This document shows positions 26,152 to 36,163 of a stretch of DNA of 64,000 nucleotides, piece by piece. The notes beneath the pieces were generated by a model. That model worked only from the letters and a program-made list of their open reading frames with translations, ran no database searches and had not been told where the DNA came from. The translations under genes were made by a program, and so were the position numbers. The stretch is from Dolomitihabitans soli (lineage in GTDB: Bacteria; Actinomycetota; Actinomycetes; Streptosporangiales; Streptosporangiaceae): contig NZ_JAKNTW010000018.1 in assembly GCF_022213955.1 (NCBI RefSeq), positions 1 through 64,000 of the forward strand. The letters are read 5' to 3'. The first letter of the stretch is position 1; each line of letters begins with the position of its first letter.

Positions 26152-26366
26152 ATGACCTATCCCCAGACTCACCCCCCCGTGGGCTTGGCCGACCGATCCG
26201 ACCCGCTGTTCACCGACGACGCCGCCTCGCTGATCCACACCACCAGCCGCGGCCAGCCCCGCGCGATCAACAATCTCGCGCTCCAAGCCCTGCCGGCCAC
26301 CTTCCCCGCGGACAAAACATCGTCGGCAAATCCGCCACCCGCACCGCCGTCAACGCAACGGAGTGA
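26152..26366 (+). pseudogene. C-terminal remnant of a transposon-type AAA ATPase
   Basis: Rightward frame from ATG 26152: PLFTDDAASLIHTTSRGQPR followed by AINNLALQAL matches the C-terminal region of ExeA/TniB-like AAA ATPases of transposons. After a frame change it ends NIVGKSATRTAVNATE at 26366, which is the usual tail of that family. Frameshifted and N-terminally truncated. Confidence 0.55.
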
Positions 26367-26386
26367 GGTCGCCTATCCGACTGTTA

Positions 26387-26677
26387 TCAGGAAGGACCCG
26401 AGCGCTGCCGTTGGCCACGAAGCCTCTCCAGCGCGGCTGCGACCTCAACGACCTGCTCGGGCTGTCGGGTGCACCAATTGGAGGCCATGTTGAACCATCG
26501 GTTCCAGATAGAGCCGACAGCGTCGGCGGTGATCTCTTCACTACCGTCAACTAGAGCGGCGAGATCGCGCACTTCGGGATCGTACTCATCTTCAGGAGCC
26601 CCCATACCCAACAGACCTTCAGGGTCATATCGAGTGATTAATACACGGACAGCAGCGCTTACCTGATCACCAGTCAT
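26387..26677 (-). CDS. Small hypothetical acidic protein
   Basis: About 96 aa from ATG 26677 (MTGDQVSAAVRVLITRYDPE). The motif GAPEDEYDPEVRDLAALVDG is reminiscent of DUF1871-like small helical proteins, but this is weak. No signal peptide or membrane segment. It precedes the APH-like gene's stop by about 80 bp in the same orientation, so it may be the last gene of that unit. Confidence 0.5.
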   Translation of the reverse strand: MTGDQVSAAVRVLITRYDPEGLLGMGAPEDEYDPEVRDLAALVDGSEEITADAVGSIWNRWFNMASNWCTRQPEQVVEVAAALERLRGQRQRSGPS

Positions 26678-26759
26678 GCTTTCAGCATGCCCCCAGTCGC
26701 TTAACGAGCTGGCCTCCTGCAGAGTACAGCTGCTGCTCCGCCTTCCAACGAAGTCTGAT

Positions 26760-27665
26760 CTAGCCGATGAGGGCCTCGGTGATCTGACGGGTGGTCTGCG
26801 CGGCGACCCTCGGGTTGACGGCGGCATAGGCGGTGTAGGCGTTCAGGCCGGTGGCAAGGGCCCAGCCGCGACCCCGGGTCCAGGTGTCGTCGTCCACACC
26901 GAGCGCGGTGCGGAAGGCGGCCCGGCTGTCGGCCGACATCAGGGTGAAGGCGATGGTCAGATCACAGGCCGGATCGCCGATGCCGAGCCCACCGAAGTCG
27001 ATGACCGCGCTGAGACGACCGCCCACGGTCAGCAAGTTGCCGGTGTGGAAGTCGCCGTGGAACCAGACCGGAGGGCGTTGCCATCCGGGGGCGCTCACGG
27101 CCGCGTTCCACAGTTCGGTCATGGCGGTGGTGTCGAACACGCCGCCGACCTCTGCGATGGCGGCCCGCGTCGCGCGATCCCGGCCCGCCAACGGCTGGTC
27201 GGCGAGGTCCTCGCGGGCCTCCATGGCCTGAACGTCATCGCACATGAACTGCTGAAGGGCGACCAGGAACTCCGCCAGTTCGACGGCGGCCGCGGACGAG
27301 TCGGCCAGTGCCTCGATGGTCGCCACCTCGCCCTCCAGCCAGCGGGACACCGCCCACCGCCACGGATAGCCAAAGTCGGGCTCACCCACTCCCACCGGTA
27401 CCGGGATGGCCAGGGGCAGTCGCAAGGCGAGCCGGGGCAGCCACTCGAGTTCCTTCGCGGCCTGTCCGATGGCGCCGGCGTGGCGGGGCAGCCGGACGGA
27501 CAACTGCTCCCCCAGCCGGTAGATCACATGGTCCGAGCCGGCCGGATCGAGCAGTTCCAGAGGCAACGCGGCCCACTGCGGGAACTGCGTATCGACCAGC
27601 CTCCTGACCAGTGCGGCATTGATCGTGGGGCGGGTGTCCGCGGTTCTCACGGCTGCCAAGAGCAA
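26760..27665 (-). CDS. Aminoglycoside/choline-phosphotransferase-family (APH) kinase
   Basis: About 301 aa from a TTG at 27665; a second in-frame TTG at 27659 is better spaced from AGGAG and may be the real start. It has the APH fold with catalytic loop VWFHGDFHTGNLL and the metal-binding IDFGGLGIGDPACDL. Members phosphorylate aminoglycosides, macrolides, homoserine or other small molecules, and many are housekeeping. The Brenner-type HGDFHTGN and IDFG are intact, so it should be active. Substrate is undetermined. Confidence 0.8.
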   Translation of the reverse strand: MLLAAVRTADTRPTINAALVRRLVDTQFPQWAALPLELLDPAGSDHVIYRLGEQLSVRLPRHAGAIGQAAKELEWLPRLALRLPLAIPVPVGVGEPDFGYPWRWAVSRWLEGEVATIEALADSSAAAVELAEFLVALQQFMCDDVQAMEAREDLADQPLAGRDRATRAAIAEVGGVFDTTAMTELWNAAVSAPGWQRPPVWFHGDFHTGNLLTVGGRLSAVIDFGGLGIGDPACDLTIAFTLMSADSRAAFRTALGVDDDTWTRGRGWALATGLNAYTAYAAVNPRVAAQTTRQITEALIG

Positions 27666-27860
27666 CTCCTGCGATCGGCCCGCTCCGTACGGCGGGCGGC
27701 CGGACTATCACAGTGCACCGTGGGCTTGCCTGTCGACCGGGTTTCATCGCTGGACTGGTTGGCCCACCAAAGGCCACTCTCTGAGGAAGCGGCCTGGAAG
27801 GTGCGTGGAGGTTTAGGAACCGAGGTGCTGCCCCAAGTGTTAAGCGCCTTACGTGTCTCC

Positions 27861-28954
<1,094 letters not shown>

Positions 28955-28971
28955 TCATTTATGGTGGTTAC

Positions 28972-29592
28972 ATGCCTGAGCTCTCCGACGTCGGCACCGC
29001 CGGCCCTTCAGCCGCTGCCGACGGCGACACCACGCGAGAGCGGATCGTCGCGGCGGCCAAGGAGGAGTTCGCCCTGCACGGCATCGCGGGCGCCCGGGTG
29101 GACCGCATCGCCCGCCAGGCCCGCACGAGCAAGGAGCGCATCTACGCCTACTTTCGCAGCAAGGAGGCGCTGTACGCGCACGTCGCCGAGCGCGAGCTCG
29201 TGGTGATCGCCGAGGCCACCCAGCTGGACCCCGCCGACCTTCCCGGCTACGCGGGCCGTCTGTTCGATTACTTCAGCGCCCGCCCCGACCACCACCGGCT
29301 GATCACCTGGGGCCGCCTGGAACTGGCCCGCCCCGCCACCGGCGGGGACGCCACCCAGACCTCCATCAACCGCAAACTCGGCCAGCTCCGCCAGGCTCAG
29401 CAGGCCGGGAGGCTCGACTCCTCCTGGGACCCCGCCGACATCCTCGCCCTCATCAACCAGATCGCCACCACCTGGGCGGCCCAGCCCGAACTGTCCGCAG
29501 CCGCCGCCCAGCATGCCGCCGACCCCTCCGCCGCCGCCCGCCGCGCCGCCGTCGTGACCGCCGTGCAGCGCATCTTCCCCCGCGCCACCTGA
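28972..29592 (+). CDS. TetR-family regulator divergent from the aldo/keto reductase
   Basis: 206 aa from ATG 28972. HTH at about 22-68 (ERIVAAAKEEFALHGIAGAR then TSKERIYAYFRSKEALYAHV). The C-terminal ligand domain ends IFPRAT. The open frame extends far upstream, but only as antisense of the AKR gene. It probably represses itself and the reductase through the GGTTTGG palindromes. Confidence 0.85.
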   Translation: MPELSDVGTAGPSAAADGDTTRERIVAAAKEEFALHGIAGARVDRIARQARTSKERIYAYFRSKEALYAHVAERELVVIAEATQLDPADLPGYAGRLFDYFSARPDHHRLITWGRLELARPATGGDATQTSINRKLGQLRQAQQAGRLDSSWDPADILALINQIATTWAAQPELSAAAAQHAADPSAAARRAAVVTAVQRIFPRAT

Positions 29593-29639
29593 GCACACGA
29601 GACCGCCGAACCGACCGGACCGGCGGCTCCGCCAACAGT

Positions 29640-30003
29640 TCGGGCAGCACCACAGCGCTATCGGCTACGTCCTGCCTGACCAGCCCGTGCCCGACGGTCC
29701 GGTCTCATCCGACCCGCAGGCTGGGGTGCCGGTGCTCGCCGGAACCGACGGAGGCGACGTGCCGTACATCGTCCCCGGGTTCGACCTGCACGACGAGCTC
29801 GCCAACCTCGTGCACGCGGGGCTCAGCCCCATGCGCGCTCTGCAGACGGCGACCCGCGAACCGGCGCGTTTCCTCGGCCTGGAGCGGACGCTGGGCACGG
29901 TCGAACCGGGCGAACTCGCCGACCTGGTCGTCCTGACGCCGATCCGCCGGCCGACATGGCGACCACCATGAAGATCCACTCCGTGGTGGTCCGCGGAAAC
30001 TGA
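29640..30003 (+). pseudogene. Amidohydrolase C-terminal remnant with frameshift
   Basis: Rightward frame: AGVPVLAGTDGGDVPYIVPG, then FDLHDELANLVHAGLSPMRA and TLGTVEPGELADLVVL. This is the C-terminal part of an imidazolonepropionase-like amidohydrolase. At about 29,938 the frame changes and continues as ADPPADMATTMKIHSVVVRG to a TGA at 30003, as intact homologues end. The N-terminal metal sites are absent. Confidence 0.65.
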
Positions 30004-30075
30004 TGATGGATCACTTCGAGCCGAGACGGTAGTGGCGAAGGCGCGGCCCGCGTGGCACAAATCCGGCCCCATGAG

Positions 30076-30094
30076 TAAGGTAAGGCAAACCTTA
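30076..30094 (+). promoter_or_regulatory. Iron box (IdeR/DmdR1-type operator)
   Basis: TAAGGTAAGGCAAACCTTA matches 15 of 19 positions of the canonical TTAGGTTAGGCTAACCTAA. It lies 21 bp upstream of the siderophore-reductase start. Iron-replete repression of the following operon is strongly implied. Confidence 0.85.
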
Positions 30095-30115
30095 TGAAAT
30101 CGGGGTGAGCCGGGC

Positions 30116-31015
30116 GTGTTCGAGCCCTTTCGTATGTTTCACGTGCGCGTTGACAGCCTGCACCAACTGAGCCCTTCGTTCCTCCGGGTGACCTTCACCG
30201 GAGACGACCTGGACGTCTTCGCCGACCACGGGTTCGACCAGCGGATCAAGCTCATCCTTCCGTTGCCCGAACACGGCCTGACCCACCTGCCCACCGGCTC
30301 CGACTGGTTCCAGCAGTGGCGGAAGCTGGATGAGGACAGGCGCAACCCCATGCGGACCTACACCGCCCGGCTGGTACGCCCGGCCGCGCGGGAGGTCGAC
30401 GTCGACGTGGTCGTGCACCCGGACGGCGGCCCGGTGGCGCGGTGGGCGGAGACGGTGCGACCAGGGGATCCGGTCGCGCTCTACGGCCCCGACGCGCGCC
30501 ACGAGAGCGAGCGACCGGGCGGCCTGGAGTTCCGCCCGCCGGCCGGGACGGGAGCGGTGCTGATCGCCGGTGACGAGACCGCGGTGCCGGCGATCTGCTC
30601 CATCCTTGAGCGACTGCCCGCGGGCTTCGAGGGTGAGGCCCTGATGGAGGTACCGCGCGAGGAGGACATCCTCGAGGTCGAGACGGCCGCCTCCGTCAAG
30701 GTGAGCTGGCTCGCCAGGGAGGGCGGCGAGCGCGGCGCCCTGCTGGTCCCCGCCGTCCGGGCCGCCGCCGACCGGCTGCTCCCGCCGCTCCCCCTGCCCG
30801 ACTCCTTCGACGACGTGGACGTCGACGCCGAAGAACTCTGGGAGGTGCCGCAGGAGGACGTGGAGGAGCACGAGCCGCTGTACGCCTGGCTGGCCGGCGA
30901 GGCCGCGATGCTCAAGGCGCTGCGACGGCACCTCGTCGCCGAACGCGGTATGGACAGACGATCCGTGGCCTTCATGGGCTACTGGCGGCAGGGCCGATCG
31001 GAGCACAACGAATGA
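30116..31015 (+). CDS. Siderophore-interacting protein (FAD/NAD(P)H ferric-siderophore reductase)
   Basis: 299 aa from a GTG at 30116. An N-terminal FAD-binding beta-barrel has the RTYTARLV flavin motif at about residues 79-86. A middle SIP region with VLIAGDETAVPAIC follows, and the C-terminal ERGMDRRSVAFMGYWRQG is the family signature end. It reduces ferric siderophores in the cytoplasm to release iron. It is the first gene of an iron-box operon whose next three genes overlap by 4 bp each. Confidence 0.9.
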   Translation: MFEPFRMFHVRVDSLHQLSPSFLRVTFTGDDLDVFADHGFDQRIKLILPLPEHGLTHLPTGSDWFQQWRKLDEDRRNPMRTYTARLVRPAAREVDVDVVVHPDGGPVARWAETVRPGDPVALYGPDARHESERPGGLEFRPPAGTGAVLIAGDETAVPAICSILERLPAGFEGEALMEVPREEDILEVETAASVKVSWLAREGGERGALLVPAVRAAADRLLPPLPLPDSFDDVDVDAEELWEVPQEDVEEHEPLYAWLAGEAAMLKALRRHLVAERGMDRRSVAFMGYWRQGRSEHNE

Positions 31016-32046
31016 AGCACCTGACCCGCGCGATCGCCCTCGTGGCGCTCCTGGTCACCATCGCCGGCTGCGGCTCGACCGCCCAGCCCGCCGCCCCCGC
31101 CGCCTCGTCCGGCGCGGCGCCTGGCGGGTTCCCCGTCACGATGACGCACAAGTACGGCAGCACCACGATCCCGGCGCAACCGAAGCGGATCGTCACCGTC
31201 GGGCTGATGGAGCAGGACACCCTCCTCGCCCTCGGCATCGTGCCGGTCGCGACCACCGAGTGGTTCGGCGACTACCCCGGCGCGATCGGCCCATGGGCCC
31301 AGCCCAAGCTCGGCGGCGCGGCCCTGCCGCAGGTCCTGAAGGACACCGGCAGCGGCCCGCAGTTCGAGAAGATCGCGGCCCTGCGGCCCGACCTGATCCT
31401 GGGCCTGTACTCGGGGCTCACCAAGGAGCAGTACACGACACTGTCGAAGATCGCGCCCACTGTGGCCCAGCCCAAGGAGTACATCGACTACGGGATCCCC
31501 TGGCAGGAGATCACGAAGAAGGTCGGCACCGCCGTGGGCCGGGCCGCCGACGCCGAAACGCTGGTCAAGCAGATCGAGGACCGGTTCGTACAGGTGAAGA
31601 AGGAGCACCCCGAGTTCAAGGGCGCGAGCGGGCTCATGGCGACGACGTACGAGGGCTACTTCGTCTTCGGCAGCCAGGACCATCGCTCACGGCTGCTCGG
31701 CTCGCTCGGCTTCACGCTGCCCCCCGACCTGGACAAGGTCATCGGCGACAAGTTCGGCGCGAACATCAGCAGGGAACGGCTCGACCTGCTCGACACCGGC
31801 GTGATCGTCTGGAGCGTGACCGACCTGGCGAAGGGCCGGGAGATCCTGCACGGAGACGACGTCTACAGCAAGCTCGACGTGGTCAAGGAGGGCAGGGAGG
31901 TCTACCTGCCCGAGGGCACCGATCACGGCAACGCCGTCGCCTTCCTCACCGTGCTTAGCCTGCCGTACGTACTCGACACGCTGGTGCCGAGGCTCGCGGA
32001 CGCCGTGGACGGTTCGCCCACGACCGAAGTCGAACTGCCCTCGTGA
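31012..32046 (+). CDS. Ferric-siderophore-binding lipoprotein (FecB/FepB family)
   Basis: 344 aa from ATG 31012 (ATGA overlap). The lipobox TIAGC ends at Cys 20, so the protein is membrane-tethered outside. A class III periplasmic-binding fold follows: RIVTVGLMEQDTLLALGIVP near 60, IAALRPDLILG and the long backbone helix before the C-terminal lobe. It captures a ferric siderophore for the two FecCD permeases downstream. Confidence 0.9.
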   Translation: MKHLTRAIALVALLVTIAGCGSTAQPAAPAASSGAAPGGFPVTMTHKYGSTTIPAQPKRIVTVGLMEQDTLLALGIVPVATTEWFGDYPGAIGPWAQPKLGGAALPQVLKDTGSGPQFEKIAALRPDLILGLYSGLTKEQYTTLSKIAPTVAQPKEYIDYGIPWQEITKKVGTAVGRAADAETLVKQIEDRFVQVKKEHPEFKGASGLMATTYEGYFVFGSQDHRSRLLGSLGFTLPPDLDKVIGDKFGANISRERLDLLDTGVIVWSVTDLAKGREILHGDDVYSKLDVVKEGREVYLPEGTDHGNAVAFLTVLSLPYVLDTLVPRLADAVDGSPTTEVELPS

Positions 32047-33041
32047 AGCTCGTGGCAGCGGCGGCGGGCGCGCTAGTCCTGGTCTGCCTGCTGTCGCTGT
32101 CGCTCGGAGCCCGGCAGATCCCCCTGGACCAAGTAGTGCGGGCACTGACCGACGCGGAGGTGAGCCAGGAGGTACGGGACGTGATCTGGTCGGTGCGGGC
32201 GCCGCGGACGATGCTCGGCGTGCTCGCCGGGGTCGCGCTCGGGCTGTCGGGCGCGCTCATGCAGGCGCTCACCCGCAACCCGCTGGCCGACCCCGGCATC
32301 CTGGGCGTCAGCGCGGGGGCGGCGTTCGCCGTGGTCCTGTCCATGGGCCTGCTGGGCATCATGACAATGTCCGGTTTCGTGTGGTTCGCCTTCGCCGGCG
32401 CGCTGATCGCCAGCATCGTCGTGTACGGCCTGGCCGGGCTCGGGCGGGACGGGATGTCGCCGGTGAAGCTGGCTTTGGCCGGGGTCGCGGTCACGTTCCT
32501 GCTGAGCTCCGTGACCAGCGCGTTCGTGCTCGTGGATCCGGAGTCGCTGAGCAGGTACCGGTTCTGGTCCGCGGGGTCGCTGTCCGGCGCCGGGACGCAG
32601 GTCGTGCCGCAGCTGCTGCCGTTCGTGGCCGTGGGGGCGGTGCTCGCGCTGGCCTCGGCGCCGGCGCTCAACAGCATCGCCCTGGGCGACGATGTGGCCA
32701 GAGGGCTGGGGCGCCGGGTCGGCTGGGTCAGGGTGCAGGGGGCGGCGGCGGTGATGCTGCTCACCGGCGCGGCGGTGGCGGCCATCGGGCCCGTGGTCTT
32801 CGTCGGGCTGGTGGTGCCGCACCTTGCGCGCCTCATGGCCAGGCACGGCGGCCGCGAGGCCGACCATCGGCTGCTGCTGCCGGTGTCCGCGCTGCTGGCG
32901 CCGTGCCTGCTGCTGGTGGCCGACATCGCCGGCCGGATCATCGCACCGCCGATCGAGGTGCAGGCGGGACTCCTCGTCGCGCTCATCGGCGGCCCCTTCT
33001 TCCTGGTGCTGGCCCGCCGCCAGCGTCTGGCCCAGCTATGA
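32043..33041 (+). CDS. FecCD-family iron-siderophore permease 1
   Basis: 332 aa from GTG 32043 (GTGA overlap). About ten membrane segments; family blocks LSGALMQALTRNPLADPGIL and FVGLVVPHLARLMARHGG (coupling-helix region) are present. It pairs with the next gene to make the channel for the siderophore bound by the lipoprotein. Confidence 0.9.
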   Translation: MKLVAAAAGALVLVCLLSLSLGARQIPLDQVVRALTDAEVSQEVRDVIWSVRAPRTMLGVLAGVALGLSGALMQALTRNPLADPGILGVSAGAAFAVVLSMGLLGIMTMSGFVWFAFAGALIASIVVYGLAGLGRDGMSPVKLALAGVAVTFLLSSVTSAFVLVDPESLSRYRFWSAGSLSGAGTQVVPQLLPFVAVGAVLALASAPALNSIALGDDVARGLGRRVGWVRVQGAAAVMLLTGAAVAAIGPVVFVGLVVPHLARLMARHGGREADHRLLLPVSALLAPCLLLVADIAGRIIAPPIEVQAGLLVALIGGPFFLVLARRQRLAQL

Positions 33042-34060
33042 ACCGGGTGACGTTCCGGCTTGCCGTACCGCCCGTTTCCGGGGTGCTGCGGCCGCGCCTC
33101 ATCGTGGTCTGCGTGGCCGTGACCGCTGTGACCTTCCTGGCCTTCTGCCTGGGCATCGGGCTCGGCGAGTTCCCGCTCAGCCTGGGCGAGGTCATCCAGT
33201 CGCTCCTCGGGACCGGCGACCAGGGCATCGCGTTCGTGGTGCGCGAGCTGCGCCTGCCCAGAGCGCTGACCGGGCTGCTCGCGGGCGCGGCGTTCGGCCT
33301 GTCGGGTGCGCTCTTCCAGGCCATGACGCGCAACCCGCTGGCCAGCCCCGACATGATCGGCGTCACCCAGGGCGCGGGGGTGGCGGTGGTGGCCGGGCTG
33401 GTGCTCGGCGTCGGGTCCGGGCTGCCCGTGCTGGGCTTCGCGGGCGCCGTGGCCGCCGCACTGCTGACATACCTGCTCGCCTGGGGGCGGGGCTCCACCG
33501 GCTACCGCATCGTCCTGGTCGGCATCGGCGTGTCCTGGATCTGCACCAGCGCCACCGAGTATCTCATGGTCACCAGCGGCGACTTCCAGGCACAGCAGGC
33601 CCTGGGCTGGCTGTTCGGCAACCTCAACGGGCGCTCCTGGAGCCACGCGGTGCCGCTGGCGCTGGCCCTGGCCGTACTCCTGCCGGCGGCGCTCCTGCTC
33701 GGCCGCTGGACACGGGCGCTCCAACTCGGCGACGAGGTCGCGACCGTGCTCGGCACGCCGGTCCAGGCAGCGCGGCTGGCACTGCTCCTGACCGGCGTCG
33801 CCCTGGTCGCGTTCGCCACCGCGGCGGCCGGCCCGATCGCGTTCGTGGCGCTGGGCGCCCCGCAGATCGCCCAGCGTCTCGCGCGCACCGCGTGGCCGCC
33901 GCCGGTGGCCTCCGCGCTGGCCGGGGCCGGCGTGGTGCTGGCGGCCGATCTGGTCGCGCGGCTGCTGATCCCGGACGTGGAGCTGCCGGTCGGCGTGGTG
34001 ACCGGCGTGCTCGGGGCTCCCCTCCTGCTATGGCTGCTGGCCCGGGGCCGCCGCACCTGA
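33038..34060 (+). CDS. FecCD-family iron-siderophore permease 2
   Basis: 340 aa from ATG 33038 (ATGA overlap); upstream extension of the frame is out-of-frame noise in the previous gene. It has about ten membrane segments, with LSGALFQAMTRNPLASPDMI and FVALGAPQIAQRLARTA. The latter is slightly diverged from the usual VPHIAR coupling motif. No FepC/FecE-type ATPase follows, so ATP hydrolysis must be supplied from elsewhere or the gene was lost at the degraded junction after 34,060. Confidence 0.9.
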   Translation: MNRVTFRLAVPPVSGVLRPRLIVVCVAVTAVTFLAFCLGIGLGEFPLSLGEVIQSLLGTGDQGIAFVVRELRLPRALTGLLAGAAFGLSGALFQAMTRNPLASPDMIGVTQGAGVAVVAGLVLGVGSGLPVLGFAGAVAAALLTYLLAWGRGSTGYRIVLVGIGVSWICTSATEYLMVTSGDFQAQQALGWLFGNLNGRSWSHAVPLALALAVLLPAALLLGRWTRALQLGDEVATVLGTPVQAARLALLLTGVALVAFATAAAGPIAFVALGAPQIAQRLARTAWPPPVASALAGAGVVLAADLVARLLIPDVELPVGVVTGVLGAPLLLWLLARGRRT

Positions 34061-34392
34061 CGCCAGAAGGCGGCCGGTCTTGACGACGGGAGGTGCCAGG
34101 TTTCCCGCCGCCCCGTGAGGTCGGCGGCGTGGCCGGCTCGCCCTGTCCGTCAGCCAGGCGACCGACCGGGTGAGTACGGCGCAGCGCTCGTGAGAGTCGT
34201 AGGAGCATCGCCCAGGCCGTCGGCATCCCGCACGACAGCCCCGAGCGCTCGTCGTGCCCGAGCGCGTTGAACGCCGCCGGCCACAGCCTGCGCATGCTCA
34301 GCAGCACCTGCTCCGGTGTGCTGGCCAGGGTGTGCACGTAGGCCGGCCCGATCGGCGCCGGCGGCGACGATGAGGCTCGTTCTCAGGGTGCC
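34061..34392. other. Degraded junction, no intact gene
   Basis: About 330 bp after the last permease. Leftward reading from 34337 gives a protein-like stretch (HTLASTPEQVLLSMRRLWPA then AFNALGHDERSGL) that soon degenerates into arginine-rich noise, so it is probably a fragment. No ATPase motif was found. This is where the missing ABC ATPase of the iron operon would be expected. Confidence 0.4.
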
Positions 34393-34956
34393 CTACAGGT
34401 CCGGGATATCGTGGTGGCGCCGGATGTGCGCCACGAAGGCCCGCATGTATCCGGTCAGGAATTCGGCGGTGGACGGCACCTGGATGGCGCCCTCGTCGTC
34501 AATCAGTCCCTTGGTGAACTGGATGTAGGCCTCGGGCTGACCCAGCACCGGGGAGTTGGTGAAGGACAGGATGGTCTTGAGGTGCTGCTGTGCGACCGCG
34601 GTGGAGATCGGGCCGGGTGAGGTTCCGATGATCGCGGCCGGCTTGCCGTTCAGCACGTTGGATCCATAGGGCCGGGTCGCCCAGTCGATGGCGTTCTTCA
34701 ACGCGCCCGGGATTGACCGGTTGTACTCCGGGGTGATGAACAGGAGGGCGTCGGAGGCTTTGATCGCGTCCTTGAACTCCTGGGCCACGGTGGGGTAGTT
34801 CGGATCGTGGTCGTGGCTGTATAGGGGCAGCTCGCCGATGGGGATCTCCGTGAGGCGGAGTTCCGGCGGCGCGAGACGGCTCAAAGCCAGAGCGAGTTTC
34901 CTGTTGATCGACTTCAGGGACAGGCTCCCGACGATGTAACCAACGGTGTAAGTCAT
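34393..34956 (-). CDS. NAD(P)H-dependent FMN reductase
   Basis: 187 aa from ATG 34956 with GAGAGG upstream. A flavodoxin-like fold: GYIVGSLSLKSINRKLA (FMN phosphate loop with SxxSxNR-like residues), LFITPEYNRSIPGALKNAID (the family PEYN motif) and a C-terminal helix to DIPDL. It reduces flavin, quinone or azo compounds in the cytosol. It lies just after an SDR remnant and near a nitroreductase, as in redox stress clusters. Confidence 0.9.
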   Translation of the reverse strand: MTYTVGYIVGSLSLKSINRKLALALSRLAPPELRLTEIPIGELPLYSHDHDPNYPTVAQEFKDAIKASDALLFITPEYNRSIPGALKNAIDWATRPYGSNVLNGKPAAIIGTSPGPISTAVAQQHLKTILSFTNSPVLGQPEAYIQFTKGLIDDEGAIQVPSTAEFLTGYMRAFVAHIRRHHDIPDL

Positions 34957-34967
34957 TGCATTTCCTC

Positions 34968-35274
34968 TCAAGGTATGAACTTGCCGCCGTCAACATCGAC
35001 GGTCTGGCCGGTGATGAAGTCGGCGTCGGAGGACCGTGCCGACGAGGTCTTCGGGCTTCTGGTCGCGTCGCGGGGCGCGGGTGTTGCGCCGCGCTTCCGG
35101 CAGCGCCGCGGGGAACGCTTTGCGTGCCTGTTCGGTGACGGCGAGGCCGGGGGTGATCACGTTGGCGGTGATGTTGTAGCCGCCCAGCTCACGGGCGAGC
35201 GAACAGGTGAACCCGCCGACGTCAGGCTTGGCCGCGACGTCCTGCGTCTGGCCGCGGGTGCCGTGATAATCCTT
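34968..35274 (-). pseudogene. Short-chain dehydrogenase C-terminal remnant
   Basis: Leftward reading shows DVGGFTCSLARELGGYNITA followed by NVITPGLAVTEQARKAFPAA, the alpha-F to beta-F region of SDRs. A frame change near 35,030 then gives SSDADFITGQTVDVDGGKFI to a TGA at 34968, the classical SDR end. The Rossmann half and catalytic YxxxK are missing. It overlaps the 3' end of the nitroreductase frame by about 50 bp. Confidence 0.7.
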
Positions 35275-35950
35275 CTCCTGTGGGCCGACCCTCGACGAAC
35301 GTGACCGTCTCGTCGAGCGGCGCCCGGCCCGTACGGATGTAATCCACCGTGACGTCCTCGAACCCGATCGACATGCCGCAGAAGAGCATGAGTTCGTCCG
35401 GGGGTGACAGGACCTCCGCGACGGTCCTGCGATACACCGACCACGCCATCTGCGGGCAACTGTGCAGCCCTTCGGCGCGGAGCAGCAGCATGACGGTCTG
35501 CAGATACATGCCGACATCGGACCATTGAGGCAGGCCCAGGTCGCGGTCGATGTAACAGAACAGGGCGGCGGGCGCGCCGAAAGCGTCCCAGTTCGCGGAA
35601 GCGGCCCGCTGGCGCGCCTCCCAGTCCTCGCCCGAGATACCGAGGGCGCTGTAGCGCTCCTGGCCGAAGGCGGATCGGCGCTCGCGGTACGGGGACTTCA
35701 GCGCGGACGGGTACATCTCGTACTCCCGCTCGTCCCAGGGGTCGCGTGCGGCCACGCGCTCGCCGGCGCGCTTCTTGAGCTCGGCCAGCGGTCCGCCGGT
35801 CAGCACGTAGGCGTGCCAGGGCTGGAGGTTCGATCCGGACGGCGACCAAGCCGCGGCGGACAGGACGCGCTCCAGCACCTCCTTCGGGACAGGCCGGTCG
35901 GTGAACCCGCGCACCGCCCGTCGGCTCGTGACCGCCTCATAGACGTCCAA
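35222..35950 (-). CDS. Nitroreductase-family oxidoreductase
   Basis: 242 aa from a TTG at 35950, chosen because GGGAGG precedes it by 8 bp and no better start exists. N-terminal SRRAVRGFTDRPVP and the FMN-binding SPSGSNLQPW (near 36-45) identify the NfsB/FRase-like fold. PQWSDVGMYLQTVMLLLRAE gives the dimer helix. The last dozen residues (HPRPDAGRRGQA) run into the SDR remnant and may be an altered C-terminus. Expression probably responds to the nearby MarR through a shared TCATTCAATAC motif. Confidence 0.85.
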   Translation of the reverse strand: MDVYEAVTSRRAVRGFTDRPVPKEVLERVLSAAAWSPSGSNLQPWHAYVLTGGPLAELKKRAGERVAARDPWDEREYEMYPSALKSPYRERRSAFGQERYSALGISGEDWEARQRAASANWDAFGAPAALFCYIDRDLGLPQWSDVGMYLQTVMLLLRAEGLHSCPQMAWSVYRRTVAEVLSPPDELMLFCGMSIGFEDVTVDYIRTGRAPLDETVTFVEGRPTGEGLSRHPRPDAGRRGQA

Positions 35951-35999
35951 GATCGCTACCTCCCTGTCTGCTCGACGTGCCCACCTTCGTTACGTTCAC

Positions 36000-36032
36000 A
36001 ACGGTATCATTCACGATAGTATCATTCAATAC
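36000..36032. promoter_or_regulatory. Promoter repeats upstream of nitroreductase, MarR operator candidate
   Basis: GGTATCATTCA and AGTATCATTCA occur as direct repeats, the second running into TCATTCAATAC (36022-36032). The same 11-mer is in the MarR promoter at 36674-36684. This shared word in two AT-rich promoters suggests one regulator binds both. Confidence 0.55.
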
Positions 36033-36163
36033 CATTTGGCGAGAAATCTGGGCCCTCGCACATCGTGAGGAAGGTGACCAGTACAGGAACCGACCACGAA
36101 CGCCGCCGTCGTCTACTACCGCGCGGGGCGCCCACGCGGCAGGCAACCGGCGCGCGGACGCGC

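Noticed and set aside
32381-33037. Upstream extension of the second FecCD permease
   Set aside because: It lies in another frame of the first permease; the ATGA start at 33038 is the family-consistent start.
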